Below are positions 9,001-16,760 of a stretch of 64,000 bases of DNA, piece after piece. The position numbers and the translations under genes were made by a program. The stretch is from UBA11986 sp031402435 (lineage in GTDB: Bacteria; Bacteroidota; Ignavibacteria; UBA10030; UBA6906). Each line of letters opens with the position of its first letter. Within the stretch, counting starts at the first letter, position 1. Location: positions 142,814 to 206,813 of the forward strand of contig JANNSJ010000015.1 in the NCBI GenBank assembly GCA_031402435.1. The letters are read 5' to 3'. Below the pieces are notes generated by a model. It was not told the origin of the DNA. It did no database searches and worked only from the letters and a program-made list of their open reading frames with translations.

Positions 9001-9718
9001 GATGCAATCATCCCCTGCATTCCTTGCACGGGAATATCATGATTTTCACCGGACTTCAGTGGCCCGGTTTGTTGAGTCAGTTGCTCCAACTGTCCCTGCT
9101 GGCGCCACCATTGTCGATGCCGGAGCAGGAGAAGCATGGTACGAGCCGCTATTTGCTCAGGCCCGGTATATTGCTCTTGATTATGCCGTGGGAGATTCAG
9201 CGTGGGATTATTCGAAACTCGATGTTGTGTGTGACCTCCATATCGTTCCTCTGAAAACAAATAGTGTTCCCTATGTTCTCTGCACCCAGACGCTTGAACA
9301 CATCCAACGTCCACACGTGGTGCTGGCTGAGTTGCATCGTATACTCCTTCCCGGCGGAACACTGTTCTGCTCGTTGCCCTTTATTGGGGATGCTCATCAC
9401 CAGGAGCCGTACGATTTCTTTCGCTACACACGGTATGCAGTAGACTATCTCTTTACCTCTTCCGGGTTTTCGGAAGTTACGATCTCACCGATCGGCGGAT
9501 ACAATACGCTGCTGGTATCGCTTCTTCAGAAGGGATTGTACCGGTATGCTGAGAAGAATGTGAAGAGGCAATGGATCATTGCGGCCCCGATAGGCTTGTT
9601 GCAGAAATTTCTTTTCCTCCTTACCCGATGGGCGAACATCCTTGCATGGAAGCAAGACCAAAAAGACCCTGACCGGTATCGTTTCGCAATGGGCTTCACT
9701 GTCATTGCCAAGAAATGA
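8990..9718 (+). CDS. class I SAM-dependent methyltransferase
   Basis: 242 residues. IVDAGAGEAWYEPLF (about residues 41-55) is motif I, with acidic-loop residues in YIALDYAVGDSAWDYS. The motif IV equivalent is VPYVLCTQTLEHIQRP and is followed by ILLPGGTLFCSLPFIGDAHHQ, the post-motif strand of Methyltransf_11 enzymes. The HxxEPYDFFRYTRYAVDYLF block after it is typical of methyltransferases in polysaccharide clusters. It overlaps the upstream gene by 11 bases and the next glycosyltransferase by four (ATGA). The two adjacent methyltransferases are only distantly alike, so they probably act on different positions. Confidence 0.85.
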   Translation: MAGKMQSSPAFLAREYHDFHRTSVARFVESVAPTVPAGATIVDAGAGEAWYEPLFAQARYIALDYAVGDSAWDYSKLDVVCDLHIVPLKTNSVPYVLCTQTLEHIQRPHVVLAELHRILLPGGTLFCSLPFIGDAHHQEPYDFFRYTRYAVDYLFTSSGFSEVTISPIGGYNTLLVSLLQKGLYRYAEKNVKRQWIIAAPIGLLQKFLFLLTRWANILAWKQDQKDPDRYRFAMGFTVIAKK

Positions 9719-10665
9719 CGACGCCGACGGTTTCCCTTGTCATTCCGAATTGGAACGGGCTTGTGCATTTGAAGGATTGCTTTGATGCAATTGCCCGACA
9801 AACACTCCTGCCATACGAGACAATCATGGTGGACAACGGATCAACGGATGGGTCATTCGAGTTTGTCAGGCAGCGCTATCCCCATGTTCACATCATTGCC
9901 CTCTCATCGAATCATGGTTTTGCCTACGCAGTGAACCGCGGCATCGAAGCTGCACGGGGTGAGTTCATCGGTCTGCTCAACAATGACACTGACCTTGATG
10001 ACCACTGGCTCGAACGATTGGTGACAGCGTTGAAAAAGGATCAGAGTCTTGGGAGCGCCGCATGCAAAATGCTGAACTTCTACAACCGTTCAATGATAGA
10101 CTCGGCCGGTGATGGGCTTACGCCGTATGGTTCCGTGTACAACAGGGGACACGGCGAACAGGATGGACCAGGGTTCCATACACAAGAGCTTGTGTTTGGG
10201 GCTTGTGCGGGCGCATCCTTGTATCGCAGGGATGTGTTCAAAGAGGTGGGAGTGTTTGATGAGGACTTTGTTTCCTTTTACGAAGATGTTGATATGTCGC
10301 TCCGTCTGCAACTCGCAGGGTTCAAATGCATCTATGTCTCTGACGCAGTGTGTTACCACAAGCGTGGTGCAACGGGTGGCAAGGCATCAGCCTATCCCGT
10401 GAAGATGACCGAACGGAACCTGCTTGCGTTCTACGTAAAGAGTTTTCCTTTGCCTCTCTTGCTGTCCATGTTGCCGTTCATCATTGCTGGAACGATACGA
10501 AGGATATTCCGTGCTGTGCTGGCAGGTCTCGGCGGGCCGGCGCTGACAGGCTTCCTCGAAGGACTCAGGCTCATGCCGGGAATGATCCGGAAACGTTCAC
10601 TTGTTCAGAGTACCCGAAGGGTTGACATTTCATACTTGAAATCGCTCATGAGAAAGAACGACTGA
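9715..10665 (+). CDS. family 2 glycosyltransferase
   Basis: 316 residues. VSLVIPNWNGLVHLKDCFDA, IMVDNGSTDGS and NHGFAYAVNRGIEAARG are followed by IGLLNNDTDLDDHW with the metal/UDP-binding NND at about residue 96. GACAGASLYRRDVFKEVGVFDEDF and YEDVDMSLRLQLAGF are the second-half motifs of GT2 rhamnosyl/glucosyl-transferases. A hydrophobic segment (PLPLLLSMLPFIIAGTI) near residue 245 would bind it to the inner membrane. It starts inside the stop of the upstream methyltransferase and ends one base before the next glycosyltransferase gene. Confidence 0.92.
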   Translation: MTTPTVSLVIPNWNGLVHLKDCFDAIARQTLLPYETIMVDNGSTDGSFEFVRQRYPHVHIIALSSNHGFAYAVNRGIEAARGEFIGLLNNDTDLDDHWLERLVTALKKDQSLGSAACKMLNFYNRSMIDSAGDGLTPYGSVYNRGHGEQDGPGFHTQELVFGACAGASLYRRDVFKEVGVFDEDFVSFYEDVDMSLRLQLAGFKCIYVSDAVCYHKRGATGGKASAYPVKMTERNLLAFYVKSFPLPLLLSMLPFIIAGTIRRIFRAVLAGLGGPALTGFLEGLRLMPGMIRKRSLVQSTRRVDISYLKSLMRKND

Positions 10666-10666
10666 C

Positions 10667-11650
10667 ATGACTGACATGTCCATCATCATCGTCAACCTGA
10701 ATACACGGGGCTTGCTCAAAGCGTGCCTCGATTCAGTATTCGCTGAAGGTTCAAATCTCGACCTTGAAGTGATCGTTATCGACAATGGATCGACCGATGG
10801 AAGTATAGAGATGATGACGACCGATTATCCGACGGTCAAACGCAAAGTGAATATATCAAACGAAGGCTTTGCAAAACCGAACAACGATGGCATGCGCATG
10901 GCAACCGGGCGATACCTGTTTCTCCTGAACTCCGATACCGTCGTCACGCCAGGGGCGTTCAGGACGTTGAAAATCTTCCTTGACGCACATCCTGGTGCGG
11001 GAGTTTGCGGACCAAAGCTGTTGTATCCTGACGGCAGGCTTCAGAGATCAGTGTCCTCGTTTCATTCGCTCTGGACTCATACGTGCGACATGCTTGCGCT
11101 GGACAAATTTCTTCCGAACACGCGGCTCTTCGGTGGTGGTGAGATGACAACGTTCCCATACGATGAGAATCAGACTCAGGAAGTGGAGAGTTTGATGGGA
11201 GCTGCGGTGCTGGTACGGCGGGAAGTGTGGGAACAGGTTGGCGGCTTTGACGAGCGGTTGATGATCTACTACAACGAGATGGATTGGTTTATGCGCATCA
11301 AGCGTGCGGGATGGAAGATATACTATGTACATGACGCACAGATAGTCCATCATCGAGGGATGACCGCTGCAGCGGTAAACAGCGCCTTCACGTATTTTGA
11401 TGAGATGTATTTAAACACGCTCCTATTCTTCCACAAGCATTATGGCCCGTTCGCCGTTACTGCATACAAGGTTCTGCTCATCGTCGGGTTTGTTCCACGC
11501 ACCATCGTGTGGTGTTTGCGCCGTTTGGTCGATCATTCGGAATATGCCGTACACATGTCCATCTACGGATGGAAGACGCTGAAGCTTGGACTGACGTTCT
11601 GGTCGCCGCTGCCGGCATCTCTCACTCATGATGATTCCCGCAATGAGTGA
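10667..11650 (+). CDS. family 2 glycosyltransferase (rhamnosyltransferase-like)
   Basis: 327 residues. MSIIIVNLNTRGLLKACLDS, VIVIDNGSTDGS and NEGFAKPNNDGMRMATG lead into FLLNSDTVVTPGA (NSD, about residue 88). The substrate-side motifs GAAVLVRREVWEQVGGFDER and YYNEMDWFMRIKRAGW are present, and the membrane-proximal helix YKVLLIVGFVPRTIVWCL lies near residue 265. This is the canonical size and domain order for WbbL/RfbN-type rhamnosyltransferases, though the sugar cannot be read from sequence. One base separates it from the upstream gene; the downstream start lies inside its last codons. Confidence 0.92.
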   Translation: MTDMSIIIVNLNTRGLLKACLDSVFAEGSNLDLEVIVIDNGSTDGSIEMMTTDYPTVKRKVNISNEGFAKPNNDGMRMATGRYLFLLNSDTVVTPGAFRTLKIFLDAHPGAGVCGPKLLYPDGRLQRSVSSFHSLWTHTCDMLALDKFLPNTRLFGGGEMTTFPYDENQTQEVESLMGAAVLVRREVWEQVGGFDERLMIYYNEMDWFMRIKRAGWKIYYVHDAQIVHHRGMTAAAVNSAFTYFDEMYLNTLLFFHKHYGPFAVTAYKVLLIVGFVPRTIVWCLRRLVDHSEYAVHMSIYGWKTLKLGLTFWSPLPASLTHDDSRNE

Positions 11651-12674
11651 AGCCGGAATGACAGCCTCGCCCGGACTCGTCAGCGTCATTGTCGTCAACT
11701 ACAACGGGGCGAACGTTATCAGAGATTGTCTTCTGAGCGTTTTCGCCCAGCCGTATCAGCCCATCGAAGTGATTGTTGTGGATAACGCCTCAACGGACGG
11801 GAGCGTTGCGATGATCAAGCAGGAATTCCCCGGAGTAAAGCTTGTTGTGAACGGGACGAATCTTGGCTTTGCCGGTGGAAACAATCGGGGTGTATCTGCT
11901 GCACGAGGAGAGTACATCGTTCTTCTGAACAACGACACCACGGTCGAGCGGAGTTGGTTGATAGCTCTCATGGAGATGCTCCAGCAAAAGGATGTCGGTG
12001 CGGTAACATCAAGGGTTGTGACGGATGGTGTACCGGCAACATTCTACGAAATGAACGGCACAATCAATTTTCTCGGCTACAACATCATGCGTGTGTTTAA
12101 GGATCTGTCGCAGGTGTTCTTTGCGGGTGGAGCCTCGTTGATGTTCAGAAAAGAAACGGTCGGCATGCTTTTCCCGGATGAGTTCTTTGTGTATCAGGAG
12201 GATGTGTTTCTCTCATGGAAACTGCGGGTGCAGGGGATGACGGTGGCGATGGCTCAACAATCGGTTGTGCATCATCGCGGGAGTGCAACAGCCCGCCAAC
12301 AGACATCAGCATTCGTTACGTTTTATCAGGAAAGAAACAGGCTCTTGAATGTGCTGTTGTTCTATGAAGCCCGTACTCTTGTTCTGTTGATTCCATATTT
12401 CATCGCCGATGCAGTAGCGAAGGTCCTGTTGAGCATGGTTGGCCGGCATAAGTCTCTTGTCGGTATTGTCCGATCCTACTGGTGGATCGTCGCTCATCCT
12501 GAATGGATCAAAGGGGAGAGGCAAAGCATTCAGACACACCGCTTAGTTCCCGATACATCCATCATGAGTCTGATGAGTTACAAAGTGATTGATGGTGATT
12601 CGTCGGTTGTGAAACTGATCAATGCAATCTCAAGGCTGTATGCGCAGCTTGTCGGACTTGCCTTCCATGATTGA
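11643..12674 (+). CDS. family 2 glycosyltransferase
   Basis: 343 residues from the ATG that overlaps the upstream stop by eight bases. In-frame ATGs at 11628, 11631 and 11658 are alternatives; no clear ribosome binding site separates them. VSVIVVNYNGANVIRDCLLS, VIVVDNASTDGSVAMIKQEF and NLGFAGGNNRGVSAARG precede VLLNNDTTVERSW (NND). FAGGASLMFRKETVGMLFPDEFF and YQEDVFLSWKLRVQG are the acceptor-side motifs. A hydrophobic stretch (ARTLVLLIPYFIADAVAKVLL) lies at about residues 245-265. It is part of the translationally coupled run of glycosyltransferase genes. Confidence 0.9.
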   Translation: MSEAGMTASPGLVSVIVVNYNGANVIRDCLLSVFAQPYQPIEVIVVDNASTDGSVAMIKQEFPGVKLVVNGTNLGFAGGNNRGVSAARGEYIVLLNNDTTVERSWLIALMEMLQQKDVGAVTSRVVTDGVPATFYEMNGTINFLGYNIMRVFKDLSQVFFAGGASLMFRKETVGMLFPDEFFVYQEDVFLSWKLRVQGMTVAMAQQSVVHHRGSATARQQTSAFVTFYQERNRLLNVLLFYEARTLVLLIPYFIADAVAKVLLSMVGRHKSLVGIVRSYWWIVAHPEWIKGERQSIQTHRLVPDTSIMSLMSYKVIDGDSSVVKLINAISRLYAQLVGLAFHD

Positions 12675-13602
12675 TCTCACCATCATCATCGTATCGTGGA
12701 ACTGCAGAGAGTATCTGGAGAATTGTCTTCGATCCATAGATGCTTCTGCTCCGGCGATATCGTACAAGGTTATGGTTGTCGACAACAACTCAACGGACGC
12801 GACTGTTGAGTTGTTACGGAAGGATTTTACGAGCGTTGAGATACACGCTAACAAGGAGAATGTTGGGTTTGCGGTTGCAAACAATCAGGCAATGGGCACT
12901 GCACGGAGCCGATACATGATGTTGCTCAATCCCGATACGCTTGTCCATCCCGGCGCTTTGGATGCACTGGTGCGGTTCATGGACGGGCATCCATCGGTGT
13001 GGGCCGTAGGCCCGGCAATGCTGAACCGTGATGGTTCGCCACAGCGAACGGGGGTACGCTTTCCCAATAGTTGGAATATATTGTGTGAAGCACTGTTCCT
13101 GGACAGACTCTTTCCGACATCGATGATGTGCGGTCGCCATAAGGAATTGTACAAGGATGATGCAATCTCTCGCCCCGTTGATTATGTGCAGGGCGCATGT
13201 TTGATGATTCGATCCGATGTGTTCAAGAAAGTCGGCGGCATGGATGAGAAGTTCTTCATGTATTTTGAGGAAACCGACTGGTGCTGCAGAATGTACAAGG
13301 CTGGCGGCCAGGTATATCTCTGTCCGGATGCGAAGGTAACGCATTTCGGCGGAGGAGACGTGGGACATTATGATGAAGTGCGGCTCGTTCATTATCATCG
13401 CAGCCTGTTTCTGTTCTACAAAAAACATCGTTCATTGTTCTCCTCGATACTGGTAAGGATCATTGTCGCAGAACGGTCGCTGATTCGCGTTGTTGTTTGG
13501 GTAATTGTAGCGTTGGCTCATCCACATATGCGATCATCAGCGGTGTCGAGTATCCGCGGCTACCTGCGTACTTTTAGTATCATCTTTGAACAGGTGAGGT
13601 AG
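12667..13602 (+). CDS. family 2 glycosyltransferase (rhamnosyltransferase-like)
   Basis: 311 residues from the ATG giving MIDLTIIIVSWNCREYL. The frame is open 45 bases further upstream, but that extension lies inside the previous gene and adds nothing conserved. VMVVDNNSTDATVELL, NVGFAVANNQAMGTARS and MLLNPDTLVHPGA (NPD) are the donor-side motifs. GACLMIRSDVFKKVGGMDEKFF and YFEETDWCCRMYKAGG match the rhamnosyltransferase-type second half. The C-terminal part has a hydrophobic helix (LIRVVVWVIVALAHP). The ATGATTGA overlap with the upstream stop indicates coupling. Confidence 0.91.
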   Translation: MIDLTIIIVSWNCREYLENCLRSIDASAPAISYKVMVVDNNSTDATVELLRKDFTSVEIHANKENVGFAVANNQAMGTARSRYMMLLNPDTLVHPGALDALVRFMDGHPSVWAVGPAMLNRDGSPQRTGVRFPNSWNILCEALFLDRLFPTSMMCGRHKELYKDDAISRPVDYVQGACLMIRSDVFKKVGGMDEKFFMYFEETDWCCRMYKAGGQVYLCPDAKVTHFGGGDVGHYDEVRLVHYHRSLFLFYKKHRSLFSSILVRIIVAERSLIRVVVWVIVALAHPHMRSSAVSSIRGYLRTFSIIFEQVR

Positions 13603-13608
13603 CAGCTT

Positions 13609-14610
13609 ATGACTCCGAATTTCTCTGTCGTTATCCCAACCCATAACCGAAAGGAATCCCTTGTCCGTTGTCTTGCATCTCTGGCCGGACAATCGTTTCC
13701 TGTATCTGACTTCGAAGTGATCGTTGTTGATGACGGTTCAACCGATGGTACACAGGCTGCACTTGAGAACCAGAAGTGGGGCTTCCACCTGACATATCTC
13801 GTTCAGCAGAACAGTGGTCCATCCGTTGCCCGGAATTTCGGTGTGAATCATGCCAGAGGGGAGACCATTGCGTTCACAGAGGACGACATTGAAGTTCATC
13901 CCGATTGGTTGACGAGGGCGGCATCATATTTTCAAGATGCCTCGCTAGGGCTTCTGGAAGGAAGAACCGTGTACGCTGGCACAGGCAAGGATGTCAGAAG
14001 ATTCGAGCATCTGCCGCGGCACGGATTCATTCCATGCAATCTCTTCATCAGAAGGGATGTAATCCATCGTCTCGGTGGATACGATCCGGCGTTTTACGAT
14101 CCGAAGACAAAGCTCTACTTCCGGGAAGATGCCGATCTTGGGTTTCAGGTTCTTGAGTCTGGCGTCACGACAACAATTGCTACCGACGTGGTGGTCGAAC
14201 ATCCCGAGCAGTTCTCAAATCTGGCCGCGTGCTTCCGGCATGTACAGCGGTATTATTTTGATCCATTACTCTACAGAAAACATCCACGACTCTTCAGAGA
14301 TATGATCGAAGTGAAGACCATCGTTGGCCTGACAGTACATCGTCCCCAGCATTACCTGGCACTGTTGGATGTTGTGCTGCTCGGATCCCTGATCGGTTCT
14401 CTCGTTCAGGGTGATGTCACGGGAATATATGCCTCGGGTGCCGGTGTGTTTGTGTGTTCGATTCTTTTTCGTTATAAATATCAGGGCAGAAATGCGATCC
14501 GTAAGCATAGGATTCTCGAAACATTTGGATTTGTCCTGTTGCCTTTTGTCTACGTCTCGTCGTTTATCAGGGGATGTTTGCGCTTCAAATCGTTTGGTTC
14601 GATTCTTTAG
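13609..14610 (+). CDS. family 2 glycosyltransferase with C-terminal membrane helices
   Basis: 333 residues. It differs from the five preceding glycosyltransferases: the N-terminus FSVVIPTHNRKESLVRCLAS with EVIVVDDGSTDGT is the classical GT2 form with D-D, and the DxD is AFTEDDIEVHPDW near residue 92. ALPRHGF-type spacing and LGGYDPAFYD with YFREDADLGFQVLESG complete the catalytic domain. Two C-terminal hydrophobic helices (about 247-285 and 305-325) suggest membrane anchoring and fit polyprenol-phosphate or initiating-type GT2 enzymes. The six-base gap to the upstream gene and the next gene ten bases later keep it in the operon. Confidence 0.9.
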   Translation: MTPNFSVVIPTHNRKESLVRCLASLAGQSFPVSDFEVIVVDDGSTDGTQAALENQKWGFHLTYLVQQNSGPSVARNFGVNHARGETIAFTEDDIEVHPDWLTRAASYFQDASLGLLEGRTVYAGTGKDVRRFEHLPRHGFIPCNLFIRRDVIHRLGGYDPAFYDPKTKLYFREDADLGFQVLESGVTTTIATDVVVEHPEQFSNLAACFRHVQRYYFDPLLYRKHPRLFRDMIEVKTIVGLTVHRPQHYLALLDVVLLGSLIGSLVQGDVTGIYASGAGVFVCSILFRYKYQGRNAIRKHRILETFGFVLLPFVYVSSFIRGCLRFKSFGSIL

Positions 14611-14620
14611 GAAGGCTGCC

Positions 14621-15334
14621 ATGGTATCTCACAATGTGGTTGTGGTATTCTCGTGCTCACCGGAGGACATCGGATGGGAAGAACCCGTGGTGACGATGCC
14701 CGGCTTGCAGCCCGAGGTGGTATTGCTGCACAACGCCATTGTTGCAGACATTGTCGAGAGGCTCTCGGAACAGCCACAGTATCGTGTCATTCTTTTTGAA
14801 ACGAGTGATGCACAAATTGATTTTCCGCTTCCAGCAAAAGTGGAACGGAAGATGCAATCGCCGGGACTTCTGCACCGAAGGTTGGCTGAAGGAGTCAGAG
14901 AACTCATGGAAGGCGAGGGCGTGTCCTCAGTGATCGTGTACCTCGGGCGGAACCCGATGTATCCGGTGCCGTTGCTCGTACGCGGCTTTGAACTGCTCGC
15001 CCAGGAGGACGATGTGGTCGCGATTGGCGAGGGATTCCGCGAGTCAAACAATCCCGCTCTCATGTGGCTTGCGATGAAGAACTATCACCCCGAATTGTTC
15101 GAGAACAACGAACGATGGTGGGAAGGAGGAGCGCCAATGCTCCAGGCAGCCGTTGATGTACCAGCGTTGGTGATGACAGTCCGGTCCGTCAGAAACATCG
15201 CGTCGACCGACGATCTTGGATACCTCTTCCATGAAATTGAGCGCGAGGTGCTCTTGAAACAATGGTACCCTCTGCGGACGTACGAAGCACTCCACCGGAT
15301 GCGTAAGAAACACCTGATACCCGAGAGCGCCTGA
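14621..15334 (+). CDS. conserved hypothetical protein, possible degenerate DUF2064-type GT-A fold
   Basis: 237 residues from the ATG preceded by AGGAAGG; the frame stays open for another 210 bases upstream, but that part lies inside the previous gene. The order of strands resembles DUF2064/TIGR04282 nucleotide-sugar transferase-like proteins: an N-terminal VVVVFSCSPE strand, LLHRRLAEGVRELM, a central VIVYLGRNPMYPVPLLVRGF strand where the family normally has GSDCP, VAIGEG, a PELFEN segment and a closing ASTDDLGYLFHEI. The central Asp is replaced by Arg/Asn, so enzymatic activity is doubtful. It couples the polysaccharide genes to nadD by a one-base stop-start overlap. The family call is tentative. 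Confidence 0.5.
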   Translation: MVSHNVVVVFSCSPEDIGWEEPVVTMPGLQPEVVLLHNAIVADIVERLSEQPQYRVILFETSDAQIDFPLPAKVERKMQSPGLLHRRLAEGVRELMEGEGVSSVIVYLGRNPMYPVPLLVRGFELLAQEDDVVAIGEGFRESNNPALMWLAMKNYHPELFENNERWWEGGAPMLQAAVDVPALVMTVRSVRNIASTDDLGYLFHEIEREVLLKQWYPLRTYEALHRMRKKHLIPESA

Positions 15335-15912
15335 TGAAGATCGGAATCCTGGGCGGGACGTTCAATCCTCCACATGTCGGACACTTGATCGTTGCCGAAC
15401 GAGTCCGTGAAGAACTTGCACTCGATACCATTCTGTTCATTCCTTCCGCTGTCTCACCCCACAAACAACATCTTCAGCCGGTTGATGCGATCTGTCGGAT
15501 GGAGATGGTGCGTCTTGCCGTGCAAGGACAGCCGCACTTCAGTACTTCGGACATCGAGGTGTCCCGCGGTGGAATATCCTACACTATTGACACGCTTGAA
15601 CAACTCAAGCAACTGCATCCCGGTGACAACTTGTACCTGCTTATCGGCATGGACAACCTCACAGAGTTCAACACATGGAAATCTCCGGAGAAGATCGTCG
15701 AGCTGGCTGGTCTTGTTGTCATGACACGACCCGGCTTTGAACCGAATGGAGTTCTTCAAGAATACCGGAAGAAGTTGACACTCTGCCAGGTGCCCGAGAT
15801 CGGGATTTCATCAAGCGAGATTCGAGAGCGAGTGAAACAAGGGAAGTCCATCCGATACCTTGTGCCGCAGGCAGTGGAGTCGTACATTCACGCCAGGAAG
15901 TTGTATCGTTGA
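15334..15912 (+). CDS. nadD: nicotinate-nucleotide adenylyltransferase NadD
   Basis: 192 residues. MKIGILGGTFNPPHVGHLIV contains the GGTFNPxHxGH nucleotidyltransferase signature at residues 7-17. FIPSAVSPHK (about 33-42) is the nicotinate-binding loop, LLIGMDNLTEFNTW is the conserved NadD core, and ISSSEIRERVKQGKSIRYLVP is the second ATP-binding signature (SSxxIR) near the C-terminus. It converts nicotinate mononucleotide plus ATP to deamido-NAD in NAD synthesis. Length is typical. Its start overlaps the stop of the preceding hypothetical gene, so transcription of this essential gene depends at least partly on the polysaccharide operon. Confidence 0.97.
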   Translation: MKIGILGGTFNPPHVGHLIVAERVREELALDTILFIPSAVSPHKQHLQPVDAICRMEMVRLAVQGQPHFSTSDIEVSRGGISYTIDTLEQLKQLHPGDNLYLLIGMDNLTEFNTWKSPEKIVELAGLVVMTRPGFEPNGVLQEYRKKLTLCQVPEIGISSSEIRERVKQGKSIRYLVPQAVESYIHARKLYR

Positions 15913-15923
15913 AAGGAGGTTCA

Positions 15924-16493
15924 ATGGTAAAACCCCGTGTGTTGGTGCCTGAAGTTATCGAGCGGAGAATTCTTCTTGTTCGTGGACAGAAGGTGATGCT
16001 GGATGCACATCTCGCAGAGCTTTATGGAGTTGAGACAAAAACACTTAAGAGAGCTGTCAAGAGGAACATGGATCGCTTCCCGGGAGATTTCATGCTTGAG
16101 TTGACCAAGGAGGAGTCCGACTCTTTAAGGTACCAATTTGGCACCTTAAAGAGGGGAGCACACACGAAGTACACATCATTTGTGTTCACCGAACAAGGTG
16201 TAGCCATGCTTTCCACCGTTCTCAAGAGTAAACCAGCCATTCAGGTCAATATTGAAATCATGCGGGCATTCGTCCGACTGCGAGAGATACTCTCAACACA
16301 CAAAGACCTTGCCCGCAAGCTTGAAATGCTTGAGAAGAAATACGATGAGCAATTCAGTATTGTCTTTGAGGCGATCCGACAACTCATGACTCCGCCCGAT
16401 CCACCAAAGAAACGTCCCATAGGGTTTGGTGTTGAAGAACCCAAAGTGAAGTACCGCTCGAAGCCGTCGCGATGGCCGCAGTGGCAACGGTGA
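15924..16493 (+). CDS. ORF6N-domain DNA-binding protein
   Basis: 189 residues from the ATG that follows a near-perfect AAAGGAGGT ribosome binding site; a 15-base longer frame exists but would cover that site. The N-terminal half is an ORF6N domain: ERRILLVRGQKVMLDAHLA, ELYGVETKTLKRAVKRN, RFPGDFMLELTKEE, then YTSFVFTEQGVAMLSTVL and an AIQVNIEIMRAFVRLRE helix. A coiled-coil segment (about 125-155) and a basic, proline-rich tail follow. ORF6N proteins are common in phages and as single genes in Bacteroidota and Chlorobiota genomes; their role is sequence-specific DNA binding of mostly unknown purpose. It sits directly beside the tRNA-Arg half-repeat, which suggests it may have come with mobile DNA. 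Confidence 0.88.
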   Translation: MVKPRVLVPEVIERRILLVRGQKVMLDAHLAELYGVETKTLKRAVKRNMDRFPGDFMLELTKEESDSLRYQFGTLKRGAHTKYTSFVFTEQGVAMLSTVLKSKPAIQVNIEIMRAFVRLREILSTHKDLARKLEMLEKKYDEQFSIVFEAIRQLMTPPDPPKKRPIGFGVEEPKVKYRSKPSRWPQWQR

Positions 16494-16497
16494 TCTA

Positions 16498-16565
16498 CCA
16501 TTTTCACTAAAGTTTCCCACCAAAACCGTAGCCCTCATAGCTCAACAGTATAGAGCACAGGTTTC
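16498..16565 (+). pseudogene. truncated tRNA-Arg copy, left direct repeat
   Basis: 68 bases that match 18866-18933 with three mismatches. The first 33 bases copy the upstream flank of the intact tRNA-Arg gene; the remaining 35 (from 16531) copy its acceptor 5' strand, D arm and anticodon 5' stem, up to the first anticodon base. After that the similarity ends abruptly (TCTCCCCTTCC), so there is no 3' half and no functional tRNA. One of the mismatches falls in the D loop (AACAGT against AACAGG). Together with the right copy it brackets the cyclase/TPR gene. Confidence 0.9.
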
Positions 16566-16606
16566 TCCCCTTCCTCCCAGAAATTCCCAATGAATAGCCC
16601 ATTCGC

Positions 16607-16635
16607 TTGACAATCGTATTTCCTTTGTGTACGAT
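16607..16635 (+). promoter_or_regulatory. candidate sigma-70-type promoter for the cyclase/TPR gene
   Basis: TTGACA and TACGAT are separated by 17 bases, about 125 bases before the start codon of the cyclase gene, inside the segment bounded by the tRNA half-repeats. The -35 match is perfect and the -10 is four of six. If used, the gene carries its own promoter and is independent of both neighbours. It is a match by eye, and consensus use in this phylum is uncertain. Confidence 0.35.
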
Positions 16636-16760
16636 ACCAGCGAATTGCCGGGAGAATTTCAATCCACTCTCCTCCTTTCGGCCGGTTCGCCGCATTACCA
16701 ATGCACCCTCTGCATAGCGAGCTCCGGTCGTTCGTTTAGCCAACCACAGTGTGAACCGGT

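Noticed and set aside
14411..14620. A longer N-terminus of the hypothetical gene before nadD
   Set aside because: It lies in the 3' end of the upstream glycosyltransferase and a strong ribosome binding site precedes the later ATG.
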